From Desulfovibrio subterraneus (GTDB lineage: Bacteria; Desulfobacterota; Desulfovibrionia; Desulfovibrionales; Desulfovibrionaceae), in contig NZ_BLVO01000013.1 of the NCBI RefSeq assembly GCF_013340285.1, forward strand, positions 1,445,689 to 1,509,688: DNA of 64,000 nucleotides. The letters are read 5' to 3'. Under the pieces are notes generated by a model that was not told the origin of the DNA, searched no databases, and was given only the letters and a program-made list of their open reading frames with translations. Below, one piece after another: positions 1 to 7,469 of this stretch. Every line of letters starts with the position of its first letter. Position 1 is the stretch's first letter. A program made the position numbers and the translations under genes.

Positions 1-673
1 CGCCACCGATGCCCCGGCGCTGCACAGAATGGTGGAGGAGCTTGCCCGCAACGCCGGTATTCCCAAGCCCCGTATCTGTGTCATTCCTGAGGACGCCCCC
101 AATGCCTTTGCCACGGGCCGTAACCCGGAACATGGCGTGGTGGCCGTTACCAGCGGCATTATGCGCCTGCTGAGTCCCGAAGAACTCAAGGGCGTGCTGG
201 CCCATGAGATAGGCCACATTGCCAACCGCGACATTCTGGTGCAGTCCGTTGCCGGGGTGCTTGCCTCTGCCATCGTCACCGTGGCCAACATGATGCAGTG
301 GATGACCATTTTCGGCATGGGCGGCAGCAACAATGACGAAGAAGGCGGCAGCAATCCCTTTACTATCCTGCTGCTGGCCATATTGGCTCCTGTTGCGGCA
401 AGCCTTATCCAGTTCGCCATTTCCCGTTCGCGTGAGTATCTGGCGGACGACACGGGCGCACGCCTTGCCGGTAATCCGCTCTACCTTGCCTCCGCACTGG
501 AAAAGCTGGGCGCATATTCCCAGCAGGTTCCCATGCGGGCAGGCAACGAGGCCACAGCGCACATGTTCATCGTCAATCCCTTTGCCGGTGCCAACCTTGC
601 GCGTCTTTTCAGCACCCACCCGCCCATTGAGGAACGTGTGCAGCGACTGAGAGAAATGGCCCGCGCACGCTAA
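1..673 (+). CDS. htpX: Protease HtpX, 5'-truncated by the window edge
   Basis: Membrane-bound zinc metalloprotease (M48 family) involved in quality control of membrane proteins. The reading frame is open from base 2, so the N-terminal membrane segments lie outside the window. The zinc motif HEIGH is encoded at 202-216, and the downstream SREYLAD motif (about 427-447) carries the expected third zinc ligand, Glu. Two hydrophobic stretches lie between them, as is usual for HtpX. A strong terminator follows the stop by 17 nt. Identification is secure; the true start is not visible. Confidence 0.95.
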   Translation, partial: ATDAPALHRMVEELARNAGIPKPRICVIPEDAPNAFATGRNPEHGVVAVTSGIMRLLSPEELKGVLAHEIGHIANRDILVQSVAGVLASAIVTVANMMQWMTIFGMGGSNNDEEGGSNPFTILLLAILAPVAASLIQFAISRSREYLADDTGARLAGNPLYLASALEKLGAYSQQVPMRAGNEATAHMFIVNPFAGANLARLFSTHPPIEERVQRLREMARAR

Positions 674-689
674 CGGCTCAATAACAGTG

Positions 690-724
690 AGGCCCGCCAT
701 CTTCAGATGGCGGGCCTTTTTCTT
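690..724 (+). terminator. Rho-independent terminator of htpX
   Basis: An 11-bp perfect stem (691-701 with 706-716, loop TTCA) is followed by a T-rich run on the plus strand. It separates htpX from the convergent Spy-like gene. Confidence 0.9.
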
Positions 725-726
725 TG

Positions 727-1359
727 CTAGCTGTTTTCGTCTATCCAGCGCTGCATGTCGCGCTTCATCTCTTCAGGGAACATACGGGGTGGACGCATAT
801 GCTCTGGTCCGCCGGGGCGGTGCGCAGGGCGCTCGGCACGCATGCCGCCAATGCCTTCAGGACCGTCACCTGCATCCTGCATACGCCTTTCAAACCGCAA
901 CGCAAGGCGGTCACGCAGGGCATCGAGCCGCTTCAGCTGTTCAGGAGTCAAAATTCCGCGCAGTTCGGCAACAAAGGTTGCCTGCTCCACGAGCCTGCGT
1001 GTCACTTCTTCTCCTTTGTGGCTGGCAAGCGAGCGAACAGCTTCCACATCGCCCTTTTCCATGGCGGTGCGCATCGCCTTTTGCGATTCCATGCGAAGAT
1101 CGGGGGATTCAGCCTCGGCATTCTTGTCCATACGCTCTATCTGCTTCTTGAGCAGCGTAACCACCGCAGTCTTCTGGGAGGAAGTAAGGTCTACCAGATC
1201 AAGCATATCGAGCGGAGCGGGCCCCATGCAGGGCGTGGGGGGCATGGGCATTGAAAAACCTGCAGACGGCTCATGCATTTCAGGACCACGGGGTTGCGCA
1301 AATGCAACAACGGTCTGCATCAACATAAACGAAACAATCAACAACATTATTTTCTTCAT
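727..1359 (-). CDS. Spy/CpxP-like periplasmic LTxxQ protein
   Basis: Predicted periplasmic protein of 210 aa. The start at 1359 is chosen because AAGGAG lies 7-12 nt upstream and the product then begins with a typical signal peptide (MKKIMLLIVSFMLM, cleavage near AFA-Q). Two LTxxQ-type motifs are visible, LTSSQ and LTPEQ, in a helical, charged context. This is the signature of the Spy/CpxP/ZraP group, which act as periplasmic chaperones or metal-binding stress proteins. The C-terminal part is rich in Arg, Pro and Met. It stands alone on the minus strand, downstream of the ECF sigma operon, but a terminator separates them. Family is fairly sure; ligand unknown. Confidence 0.75.
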   Translation of the reverse strand: MKKIMLLIVSFMLMQTVVAFAQPRGPEMHEPSAGFSMPMPPTPCMGPAPLDMLDLVDLTSSQKTAVVTLLKKQIERMDKNAEAESPDLRMESQKAMRTAMEKGDVEAVRSLASHKGEEVTRRLVEQATFVAELRGILTPEQLKRLDALRDRLALRFERRMQDAGDGPEGIGGMRAERPAHRPGGPEHMRPPRMFPEEMKRDMQRWIDENS

Positions 1360-1459
1360 ACAATAGCTCCTTGCGTATGTATACTTCAGCAACTTTCATC
1401 ATGAACAATTGCCTTCACTGTATGACGCACAGCTTGCTATGCATGGTTACATTAAGAAT

Positions 1460-1488
1460 TGTAGCCCGACAGGGGATGCCGGGCTACA
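1460..1488. repeat. Perfect 9-bp inverted repeat in the leader of the Spy-like gene
   Basis: TGTAGCCCG (1460-1468) pairs with CGGGCTACA (1480-1488) around an 11-nt loop, about 100 nt upstream of the Spy-like start. No T-run follows on either strand, so an operator or RNA hairpin is as likely as a terminator. Confidence 0.5.
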
Positions 1489-1617
1489 TAACGGACAGAC
1501 ATGAAACTCCGGGGAGTGAGGGAAGTAAAAAGACCATAGGGGAGTATGGCGCTTTTTCTCTCAAGCTTCATTCTGCTTTACCGCTACAACACAAGACGCT
1601 TGAGAAAGAACAAAAGT

Positions 1618-1643
1618 TACAAAAAAACCGCCCGAAGGCGGTC
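1618..1643 (-). terminator. Terminator of the ECF sigma operon
   Basis: Read on the minus strand, ACCGCC TTCG GGCGGT is followed by a run of T. It begins a few bases after the stop of the metal-sensor-like gene. Confidence 0.85.
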
Positions 1644-1647
1644 TTTT

Positions 1648-2067
1648 CTATTGCAAGGGTGGTGGCGGCGGAGGAGTAGGAGGAGGGCCGAACTTGCCCC
1701 TGCGCTCCGACATCTTCTTATGGAATTCTTCAAGCAGCACTTTCTGTTCAGGCGAGAGATACCCGCGAATGCGCTCGTCCGTTTCATCAAACAAGGCCCG
1801 GAGCTTGGGTTCCATTTCCCTTCTGAGCACCTCTCCCTGTTCCCATGCCTCTTCGAACTCCGGCCGGATCACGCGTTCCTGCTCCGGAGTGAGCTGAATC
1901 TCACGCTTAAGGTGCATGAATATCCGTTCCCGCATCTCTTCGGGAGGTGGCGGAAAACCAGGAGCGTAGGTTATCGTCCAGACATACATGCCAGCAGCAC
2001 CCGCAATGATACCCGAAAGCAAAAGGGCAACAGCTGCAATATTTCTCTTCATATGCGCAGATAGCAT
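1648..2067 (-). CDS. Periplasmic heavy-metal-sensor-like protein (Spy/CnrX type)
   Basis: A 139-aa protein anchored by one N-terminal membrane helix (about residues 8-30), with a helical periplasmic domain carrying LTPEQ (59-63) and LSPEQ (104-108), and a Pro-rich tail. This matches the periplasmic metal sensor/resistance family related to CnrX and Spy. No Cys is present, so any metal site would use His, Glu or Met. The ATG at 2067 has AAGAGG upstream; the internal ATG at 2052 has none. It is the last gene of an operon with an ECF sigma factor and a small membrane protein, the gene order of CnrYXH-like signalling units. Role as signal sensor is inferred from that context. Confidence 0.72.
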   Translation of the reverse strand: MLSAHMKRNIAAVALLLSGIIAGAAGMYVWTITYAPGFPPPPEEMRERIFMHLKREIQLTPEQERVIRPEFEEAWEQGEVLRREMEPKLRALFDETDERIRGYLSPEQKVLLEEFHKKMSERRGKFGPPPTPPPPPPLQ

Positions 2068-2078
2068 AATCAGACCTC

Positions 2079-2402
2079 TTAAAATTCCATGTAATAAAGC
2101 GTAAACAGGCCAGCCGGATCATACAGCAGCCCGTTGATTATTCTATCAATATAGGTGCTCTGCCCCAGAGCGCCCGAAACCATGAACAGTGCAAGGGCTG
2201 CAATGCACGCCATCGCTGAAAACGAATAGGCAGTTCTTGTGAACCCCCGCCAGCCGTCTTCCAGCGACAGAAAGAATATCTCGTCCATGACGGATGCCGT
2301 GAGCACCGCCCCCGCAGGACTGAACCTGTTATCGGCAGCTGCAGCTGAGGCTTTATGGGCCATGCTGAGAAAAATGACGAATCGTTCAATATAGTTACTC
2401 AT
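2079..2402 (-). CDS. Small single-pass membrane protein, candidate anti-sigma factor
   Basis: A 107-aa protein of no family I recognise. It starts one base after the sigma-factor stop with a strong GGAGGT site, so translation is surely coupled. Residues 1-58 are soluble and face the cytoplasm if orientation is typical; residues 60-79 form one membrane helix; about 27 residues follow. Position between an ECF sigma gene and a periplasmic sensor, and topology, fit a CnrY-like anti-sigma factor. No zinc-binding HxxxCxxC motif is present, so it is not of the ZAS type. Function is inferred from context only. Confidence 0.6.
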   Translation of the reverse strand: MSNYIERFVIFLSMAHKASAAAADNRFSPAGAVLTASVMDEIFFLSLEDGWRGFTRTAYSFSAMACIAALALFMVSGALGQSTYIDRIINGLLYDPAGLFTLYYMEF

Positions 2403-2403
2403 G

Positions 2404-2982
2404 CTACACCTCCGAAATTCCGGCCTGAGCTAGAATATCCTTCAGTTTTCTACGTACGCGCAACGCCCGTACCTTCACATTCACCCTGCTCCAGCCCAGC
2501 AATTCCGCTGCTTCGGCTACACTCTTTTCTTCCAGTGCGGTCAGGGTGATAACCATTCTGTCTTCGGGTGAAAGCTGGCGCAGAGCCCACTCAAGGATGG
2601 TTTGCGCCTCTCTGCTTCTGGCCGCGTCCTGATAGGTCGTCATGGCCGTATCAGCCATGAGCCTTTCCAGACACTCGACAGAATCTTCCGGAAGCGAGAA
2701 GGCAATCTCCCTGTTCCGGCCATTTTCCCGCCAGAAGTCGTAGCAGCAGCGCACGGCAATACGTGAAAGCCAGTTGGGGAACTTTTCGCCCCCGCGGTAC
2801 GACGACAACCCTTTATACGCATTGACGAATGTTTCATGCACGACTTCTTCTGCCCTGTCGTGCGGCACATGACCGACCACAATGCGAAAAACGCATTGCC
2901 GGTGCCGGTCAATCAGGGCGGCATAGGTATTGATATCCCCATGCAACACGCGCTGCACTATCTCGTCATCGCTTAACAACAA
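2404..2982 (-). CDS. ECF-type RNA polymerase sigma factor
   Basis: Group 4 sigma factor of about 192 aa. Region 2 is seen around VIQRHR...HETFVNAYKGLSSYRG and the region 2.4 stretch FPNWLSRIAVRCCYDFWRE; region 4 around LSPEDRMVITLTALEEKS and the helix-turn-helix VAEAAELLGWSRVNVKVR. The frame opens with TTG codons only (2988, 2982, 2979). GAGG lies 8 nt before the TTG at 2982, so that start is preferred. It heads the three-gene operon with the candidate anti-sigma and the sensor. Promoters it recognises cannot be read here; self-regulation is usual for such units. Identification as ECF sigma is firm. Confidence 0.88.
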   Translation of the reverse strand: MLLSDDEIVQRVLHGDINTYAALIDRHRQCVFRIVVGHVPHDRAEEVVHETFVNAYKGLSSYRGGEKFPNWLSRIAVRCCYDFWRENGRNREIAFSLPEDSVECLERLMADTAMTTYQDAARSREAQTILEWALRQLSPEDRMVITLTALEEKSVAEAAELLGWSRVNVKVRALRVRRKLKDILAQAGISEV

Positions 2983-3031
2983 AGGCAATTCCTCAGGAGC
3001 ATGAAGTCACCGGGGCGAAAGGGTTATTCGT

Positions 3032-3086
3032 CAGGGTACAGCCGGGGTACAGCCGGGGTACAACCGGGGTACAATCAGGATACGCT
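3032..3086. repeat. Five tandem 11-bp repeats upstream of the ECF sigma operon
   Basis: Consecutive units CAGGGTACAGC, CGGGGTACAGC, CGGGGTACAAC, CGGGGTACAAT and CAGGATACGCT lie 45-105 bp upstream of the sigma start. The middle three copies differ at two positions. A period of 11 bp keeps each copy on nearly the same DNA face, compatible with a protein-binding array, though slippage alone could produce it. Confidence 0.8.
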
Positions 3087-3142
3087 GCATCAACTACTCT
3101 AATGACTCTCAGAAGAACACGTCGGTTACAATCCTTCGGTCG

Positions 3143-3178
3143 GAAAAATAAAAAACCCGCAGGAAAAACCCGCGGGTC
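3143..3178 (-). terminator. Terminator after dxs
   Basis: On the minus strand ACCCGC/GCGGGT closes an 11-nt loop and is followed by a T-rich run. It lies about 120 nt downstream of the dxs stop. Confidence 0.75.
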
Positions 3179-3240
3179 GGAATAGCAATACAATCACTGG
3201 TGCCAAACCAAGGCAGACCAAGTCCGAGAGCCAAACCAGC

Positions 3241-3310
3241 CAGACCGAGTCAGCCCTGGTCAGGCCTACTCAGGCCAGGTAAGACCAATCCGGTCCGGAT
3301 CAGGCCAGCA
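3241..3310. repeat. Degenerate 10-bp-period tract at the 3' end of dxs
   Basis: Seven 10-bp blocks in register, e.g. CAGACCGAGT, CAGCCCTGGT, CAGGCCTACT, CAGGCCAGGT, AAGACCAATC, CGGTCCGGAT, CAGGCCAGCA. The last one and its edge cover the final codons and stop of dxs. Looser related sequence (CCAAACCAAGG, GCCAAACCAG) extends back to about 3203. Similar tracts occur at other gene ends in this window. Confidence 0.7.
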
Positions 3311-5204
3311 GCTCAAGAAGAACCTTGCGGATACCTTCCTTGTCTATGCCGAGCATGGCGCGCAGTTCCTTCTGTTTGCCGTGCTCCACAAACGCATCAG
3401 GAATGCCAAGCCTGCGCACCCGCTTGCCGTCAAGGGCTTCATGATCCGAAAGGAACTCAAGCACACCGGACGAGAAGCCGCCCACCAGCGTGTTTTCTTC
3501 AATCAGCAGCAAGGTATCGTGGGTTGCGGCAAGCTCAAGCAACTGCTGCTCGGGCAGCGGCTTCACGCTGCGTGCGTTGAAAATGGTCGCCTGCCTGCCG
3601 GTGGCTTCCGCCACCTCGCGCGAGACTTCCAGCGCGGGCTGCACGCGGGACCCAACGGCGATAACAGCAACCTTTTCTCCCTGCTGCAACACCTCACCGG
3701 TGCCGATGGGGAACACTATGGGCTCGGGTCTGAGCGGCACACCATATCCGGCACCTCGCGGATACCGGATGGCCACAGGGCCGTCATGCGCCAGGGCCGT
3801 GGCCATGCAGTCCTGCAATTCAGCCTCGCTGCCGGGCACCAGCACCACCAGATTGGGAATATGGCGCAGGTAGCTCAGGTCAAATGCCCCGTGATGGGTG
3901 GGGCCATCTTCGCCCACCAGCCCGCCACGGTCGATACAGAACAGAACGGGCAGGTTCTGCAGGCAGACATCGTGCACGATCTGGTCATACGAGCGCTGCA
4001 GGAAGGTGGAATAGATGGCCACGACAGGACGAAGCCCCTGCGTTGCCAGACCGGCGGCAAACGTCACGGCGTGCTGCTCGCAGATGCCCACATCCACGAA
4101 CCGGTCGGGGAACTGCTCGGCAAAGCAGGCTGTTCCCGTTCCTTCCGGCATGGCGGCGGTTATGGCTATTATGCGCGAGTCCTTGCGGGCCATGTTGCAC
4201 AACGTGCTACCGAAAACATCCGTATAGCTCGGCAGGTTGCTCAGCGCGGCAAACTTTTTTGCCTGCCCTGTCTCCGGCTCAAAGCTGCCCACACCGTGGA
4301 AATGCGTGGGATTGGATTCCGCAGGCTCGTAGCCTTTGCCCTTCTTGGTCATCACATGCAGCAGCACGGGTTCATCAAGGTCTTTGCAGAGCTTGAAGGC
4401 TTTTTGCAGGTCCTTGATGCTGTGGCCGTTAACCGGCCCCATGTAGTTGAAGTGAAAAGCTTCAAACAGCATCCCGGGCGTGAAGAAACTCTTCAGGCTG
4501 TGCTCGCTGCGCTTGGCATAGTTGAGCATCTCCTCGCCTATGCCGGGAACCGAATTGAGGACTGTTTCCAGATCCTTCTTGAACCGGCGCACCCAGCGCG
4601 AGGAAAGGTTACGGGAAAGGAAATGTGACATGGCCCCCACATTGCGGGAGATGGACATTTCATTGTCGTTGAGGATAACCAGCAGCTTGCGGTCCATATG
4701 TCCGGCCTGATTCAGACCTTCAAAGGCCAGTCCGGCCGTCATGGAACCATCGCCGATAACCGCCATGACCTCATGCTTCTTTCCTGCCAGATCACGCGCC
4801 ACGGCCAAGCCGAGCGCTGCGGAAATGGACGTGGAGGAATGCCCGACACCAAAATGGTCATAGGGGCTTTCCGCCATTTTGGGAAAACCGCTCACACCAT
4901 CCTTGGTGCGCAGCGTATGAAAGGTATCGGCCCTGCCGGTAAGCAGCTTCCACGCGTAAGCCTGATGTCCCACGTCCCATACGACCTTGTCTTCCTCGAA
5001 ATCAAAGGAAGAAAGCATGGCTATGGTCAGCTCCACAACTCCCAGCGAGGGGGCAAGATGGCCGCCATTCTGCGACACGGTGGAAATGATCGCCTGCCGC
5101 AGTTCAGCGGCCAGCTGTTCAAGTTGGGCGGCATCCATTTCCTGTACGTCGCGGGGGGTGCGAATTTTGCTCAATAGCCCGGTCGAAATACCTGCTGAGG
5201 TCAT
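3300..5204 (-). CDS. dxs: 1-deoxy-D-xylulose-5-phosphate synthase
   Basis: Condenses pyruvate and glyceraldehyde 3-phosphate with thiamine diphosphate, the first step of the MEP isoprenoid route. 634 aa, usual length. Seen: GDGSMTAGLAFEGLNQAG as the ThDP/Mg motif, the substrate-binding CDRGG/EDGPTHHG region, and the transketolase C-terminal domain. The start at 5204 (ATG, AGGA upstream) is preferred over an upstream TTG at 5228 that has no ribosome site. It follows ispA closely on the same strand, so precursor synthesis and prenyl chain elongation are probably co-transcribed. The last codons lie in a 10-bp-period repeat tract, so the extreme C-terminus may vary between relatives. Confidence 0.97.
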   Translation of the reverse strand: MTSAGISTGLLSKIRTPRDVQEMDAAQLEQLAAELRQAIISTVSQNGGHLAPSLGVVELTIAMLSSFDFEEDKVVWDVGHQAYAWKLLTGRADTFHTLRTKDGVSGFPKMAESPYDHFGVGHSSTSISAALGLAVARDLAGKKHEVMAVIGDGSMTAGLAFEGLNQAGHMDRKLLVILNDNEMSISRNVGAMSHFLSRNLSSRWVRRFKKDLETVLNSVPGIGEEMLNYAKRSEHSLKSFFTPGMLFEAFHFNYMGPVNGHSIKDLQKAFKLCKDLDEPVLLHVMTKKGKGYEPAESNPTHFHGVGSFEPETGQAKKFAALSNLPSYTDVFGSTLCNMARKDSRIIAITAAMPEGTGTACFAEQFPDRFVDVGICEQHAVTFAAGLATQGLRPVVAIYSTFLQRSYDQIVHDVCLQNLPVLFCIDRGGLVGEDGPTHHGAFDLSYLRHIPNLVVLVPGSEAELQDCMATALAHDGPVAIRYPRGAGYGVPLRPEPIVFPIGTGEVLQQGEKVAVIAVGSRVQPALEVSREVAEATGRQATIFNARSVKPLPEQQLLELAATHDTLLLIEENTLVGGFSSGVLEFLSDHEALDGKRVRRLGIPDAFVEHGKQKELRAMLGIDKEGIRKVLLELLA

Positions 5205-5301
5205 GTACAATCCTGGTTCGTTTAACAACTAAGCTTGCGAAGACAATTGGTTACACGATCAACAACCATCAATTCCTGTGTGCAGAAGGCACATTAACCT
5301 C

Positions 5302-6198
5302 TTACGACACCCTGTCAACAATGTATTGCGCAAGACAGCGCAGGAAGTCGGCATCCGGCCCTTCATAGGGACGCAGCTGCTCAATGGCCCTGTCCACATG
5401 CTGCTGGGCCAGTTCGCGGCTCCTGTCTATACCCATGAGGCTGGGGTACGTCGTTTTGCCCTGCTCTATATCGCTGCCCACAGGCTTGCCGAGCTGGGCT
5501 TCGTCGCCCACTTCATCAAGGATGTCGTCCACGATCTGGAAAGCTGCGCCTATGGCTTCGCCGTAAATTCTGATGCGCTGATTGTCCTCTTCAGAGGCAC
5601 CGGCCAGAATGGCACCGGAAAGGCAGGAACAGCGGATAAGCGCGCCGGTCTTCATGGCGTGCATGCCGCGCAGTTCGTCATAGCTCACGCCATCGCGTCC
5701 GGTGTATTCCATATCAAGCTGCTGGCCGCCGACCATGCCCCCGGAACCGGCCGCAGTTGCCACTTCCACCATGGCACGCACCACGCGGTCTGCCGGAATA
5801 TCGCCCGCAACAGAACCCATTACGGCAAAGGCCTCGGTCAGCAGGCCATCGCCCGCAAGAATGGCAGAAGCTTCGCCGAACATCTTGTGGTTGGAAGGCT
5901 TGCCGCGACGCAGATCATCGTTGTCCATGGCAGGCAGGTCATCGTGCACAAGCGAATAGGTGTGGATGAACTCGATGCTTGAGGCAAAAGGCAGCACGCG
6001 CGAAGGTTCAAGACCCATCATCTGTGCCACGGCAAGGCACAGAACGGGACGAAGCCGCTTGCCACCTGCCAGCAGACTGTATTCCATGGCCTTGAGCAAC
6101 CCTTCAGGGATATTGCGCCCGTGCAGGCACTCCGCCAGATACGATTCCACCATGCGGGCACTTTCGCCCAGACGCGCCTTAAGCTCCTGCGGGGTCAT
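5302..6198 (-). CDS. ispA: Farnesyl diphosphate synthase (polyprenyl synthetase)
   Basis: Elongates DMAPP/GPP with IPP to short prenyl diphosphates. 298 aa. First Asp-rich motif [11 protein letters not shown] and second motif [10 protein letters not shown] are intact, with the usual GGKRLRP basic region near the N-terminus. The ATG at 6198 is chosen: GAGGAG lies 7 nt upstream, whereas the ATG at 6204 is too close to it. The gene overlaps the end of xseB by 20 nt, the same arrangement (xseB-ispA-dxs) found in many proteobacteria. No odd features. Confidence 0.96.
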   Translation of the reverse strand: MTPQELKARLGESARMVESYLAECLHGRNIPEGLLKAMEYSLLAGGKRLRPVLCLAVAQMMGLEPSRVLPFASSIEFIHTYSLVHDDLPAMDNDDLRRGKPSNHKMFGEASAILAGDGLLTEAFAVMGSVAGDIPADRVVRAMVEVATAAGSGGMVGGQQLDMEYTGRDGVSYDELRGMHAMKTGALIRCSCLSGAILAGASEEDNQRIRIYGEAIGAAFQIVDDILDEVGDEAQLGKPVGSDIEQGKTTYPSLMGIDRSRELAQQHVDRAIEQLRPYEGPDADFLRCLAQYIVDRVS

Positions 6199-6424
6199 CC
6201 ACATTCTCCTCGGTCCCGTCAAAGGGCTGAACAGCCCCTTCACTGAACACGGTTATCTCGTTTCTCGCCTTCTCAAGCTGGCCGCGGCATGTTTTGGAAA
6301 GGGTCAGTCCTTCCTTATACAACTCCACGCTCTTTTCGAGCGGCAGTTCGCCGCGTTCAAGCTCTTCCACTATGGTCTGCAGCCGCTTGAGCTGCTCTTC
6401 AAACTGCATTTTCTTCTGTGCCAT
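6179..6424 (-). CDS. xseB: Exodeoxyribonuclease VII small subunit
   Basis: Small subunit of exonuclease VII, which degrades single-stranded DNA with XseA. 81 aa, normal length. The typical [23 protein letters not shown] helix-turn-helix core is near the N-terminus. GGGAG precedes the ATG. It sits between the M23 peptidase and ispA; xseA is two genes upstream in the same transcription unit. Confidence 0.94.
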   Translation of the reverse strand: MAQKKMQFEEQLKRLQTIVEELERGELPLEKSVELYKEGLTLSKTCRGQLEKARNEITVFSEGAVQPFDGTEENVDDPAGA

Positions 6425-6545
6425 GTCGTTCTCCCGAGGCCATGCCCATGTTCATATTCGCTGAAATACCGCGCCCCGCTGTCACAGCGTTAACGCCGGC
6501 AATACCCAAATCATATCGGAACATGGCGCACGGACAGGCAATCCG

Positions 6546-7469
6546 TTAATTATCCGCCAGAAGCGGCACGGGGTCAACCAGTTCTCCCTGCACCGAAATG
6601 CCGAAATGCAGGTGCGGGCCGGTCACGCGTCCGGTACTGCCCACCTTGCCGACAACGCTGCCGCGCGAGACTTTCTGCCCCGTCTTCACGTCAATCTTCG
6701 ACATATGAAAATACATGCTCACAACGCCCTGTCCGTGGTCGATGTAAACGGAATTACCCGCAAAAAAATGATTCTCGGCAAGCACCACCACGCCGTCTGC
6801 ACAGGCGCGTATGGGGGTTCCTGCCGCGCCTCTCAGGTCCAGTCCCTTGTGCGGATTGCGCGGCTTGTCGTTGAAAAAGCGGGTCAGTCCGTATTCGCTG
6901 GACACGCCGCCGGGTACAGGACGCAGGAAAGGCAGCGTCCATTCCTGCTCGGGGTTTATGCGCGCAAGTGCAGCCACTATGCGCTCCCGTTCCTTCTTGT
7001 GTCTGTCCAGATTCTGCTTGGCCACCTCAACGTACTTGCGGTCCACCTTGAGATGCTGTTCGGGATACTGCTTGGCCACCAGCGGCACGGAGTAGTCCGT
7101 CGTGGCATATCCGGCACCGGAAACAGAGCTCAGGCGAAGCGAAACAGCCTTGCCCTTTTCCGCAAAGGGAACACCGAGCAGCACGGCACCCTGCCACGCT
7201 TTCTCGCTGGTCTGTTTAAAAGTCACAGGGACTGATTTACCATTCCACTCCACGAACACATCGCCCAACGGTGCATCGGAGAGAACTTTGGCCACGAACG
7301 GCTGGCCCGGAGAAACCTGTTCAGGCAGTGCAACCTGCACCTGTACTTGCGCAAAAGCACGCACGGGAACCAGTCCCGCGCAGCAAACCAGCATAAACAG
7401 CATCAAAACAACAGCCGCAGACCACACTCTCCCACGTTCCGGCCCATGAGGGCGCACAGACAACAACAC
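6546..7469 (-). CDS. M23 (LytM) family peptidase with N-terminal Ig-like part
   Basis: Exported peptidoglycan hydrolase or regulator, 307 aa. GTG start at 7469 shares a base with the xseA stop (TAGTG), with AGGAG 8 nt upstream, so translation is coupled. A signal peptide spans about residues 15-40. Residues 41-130 look like a beta-rich domain; the LytM domain occupies about 180-300 with the zinc motif HKGLD, the second ligand HM in YFHMSK, and the HLHFG signature. All catalytic residues appear present, so it is probably an active endopeptidase. Its place in an xse/isp operon is a matter of location, not known function. Confidence 0.88.
   Translation of the reverse strand: MLLSVRPHGPERGRVWSAAVVLMLFMLVCCAGLVPVRAFAQVQVQVALPEQVSPGQPFVAKVLSDAPLGDVFVEWNGKSVPVTFKQTSEKAWQGAVLLGVPFAEKGKAVSLRLSSVSGAGYATTDYSVPLVAKQYPEQHLKVDRKYVEVAKQNLDRHKKERERIVAALARINPEQEWTLPFLRPVPGGVSSEYGLTRFFNDKPRNPHKGLDLRGAAGTPIRACADGVVVLAENHFFAGNSVYIDHGQGVVSMYFHMSKIDVKTGQKVSRGSVVGKVGSTGRVTGPHLHFGISVQGELVDPVPLLADN

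Noticed and set aside
3032-3310. Possible CRISPR array
   Set aside because: Units are 10-11 bp without spacers; too short for CRISPR and no cas genes nearby.
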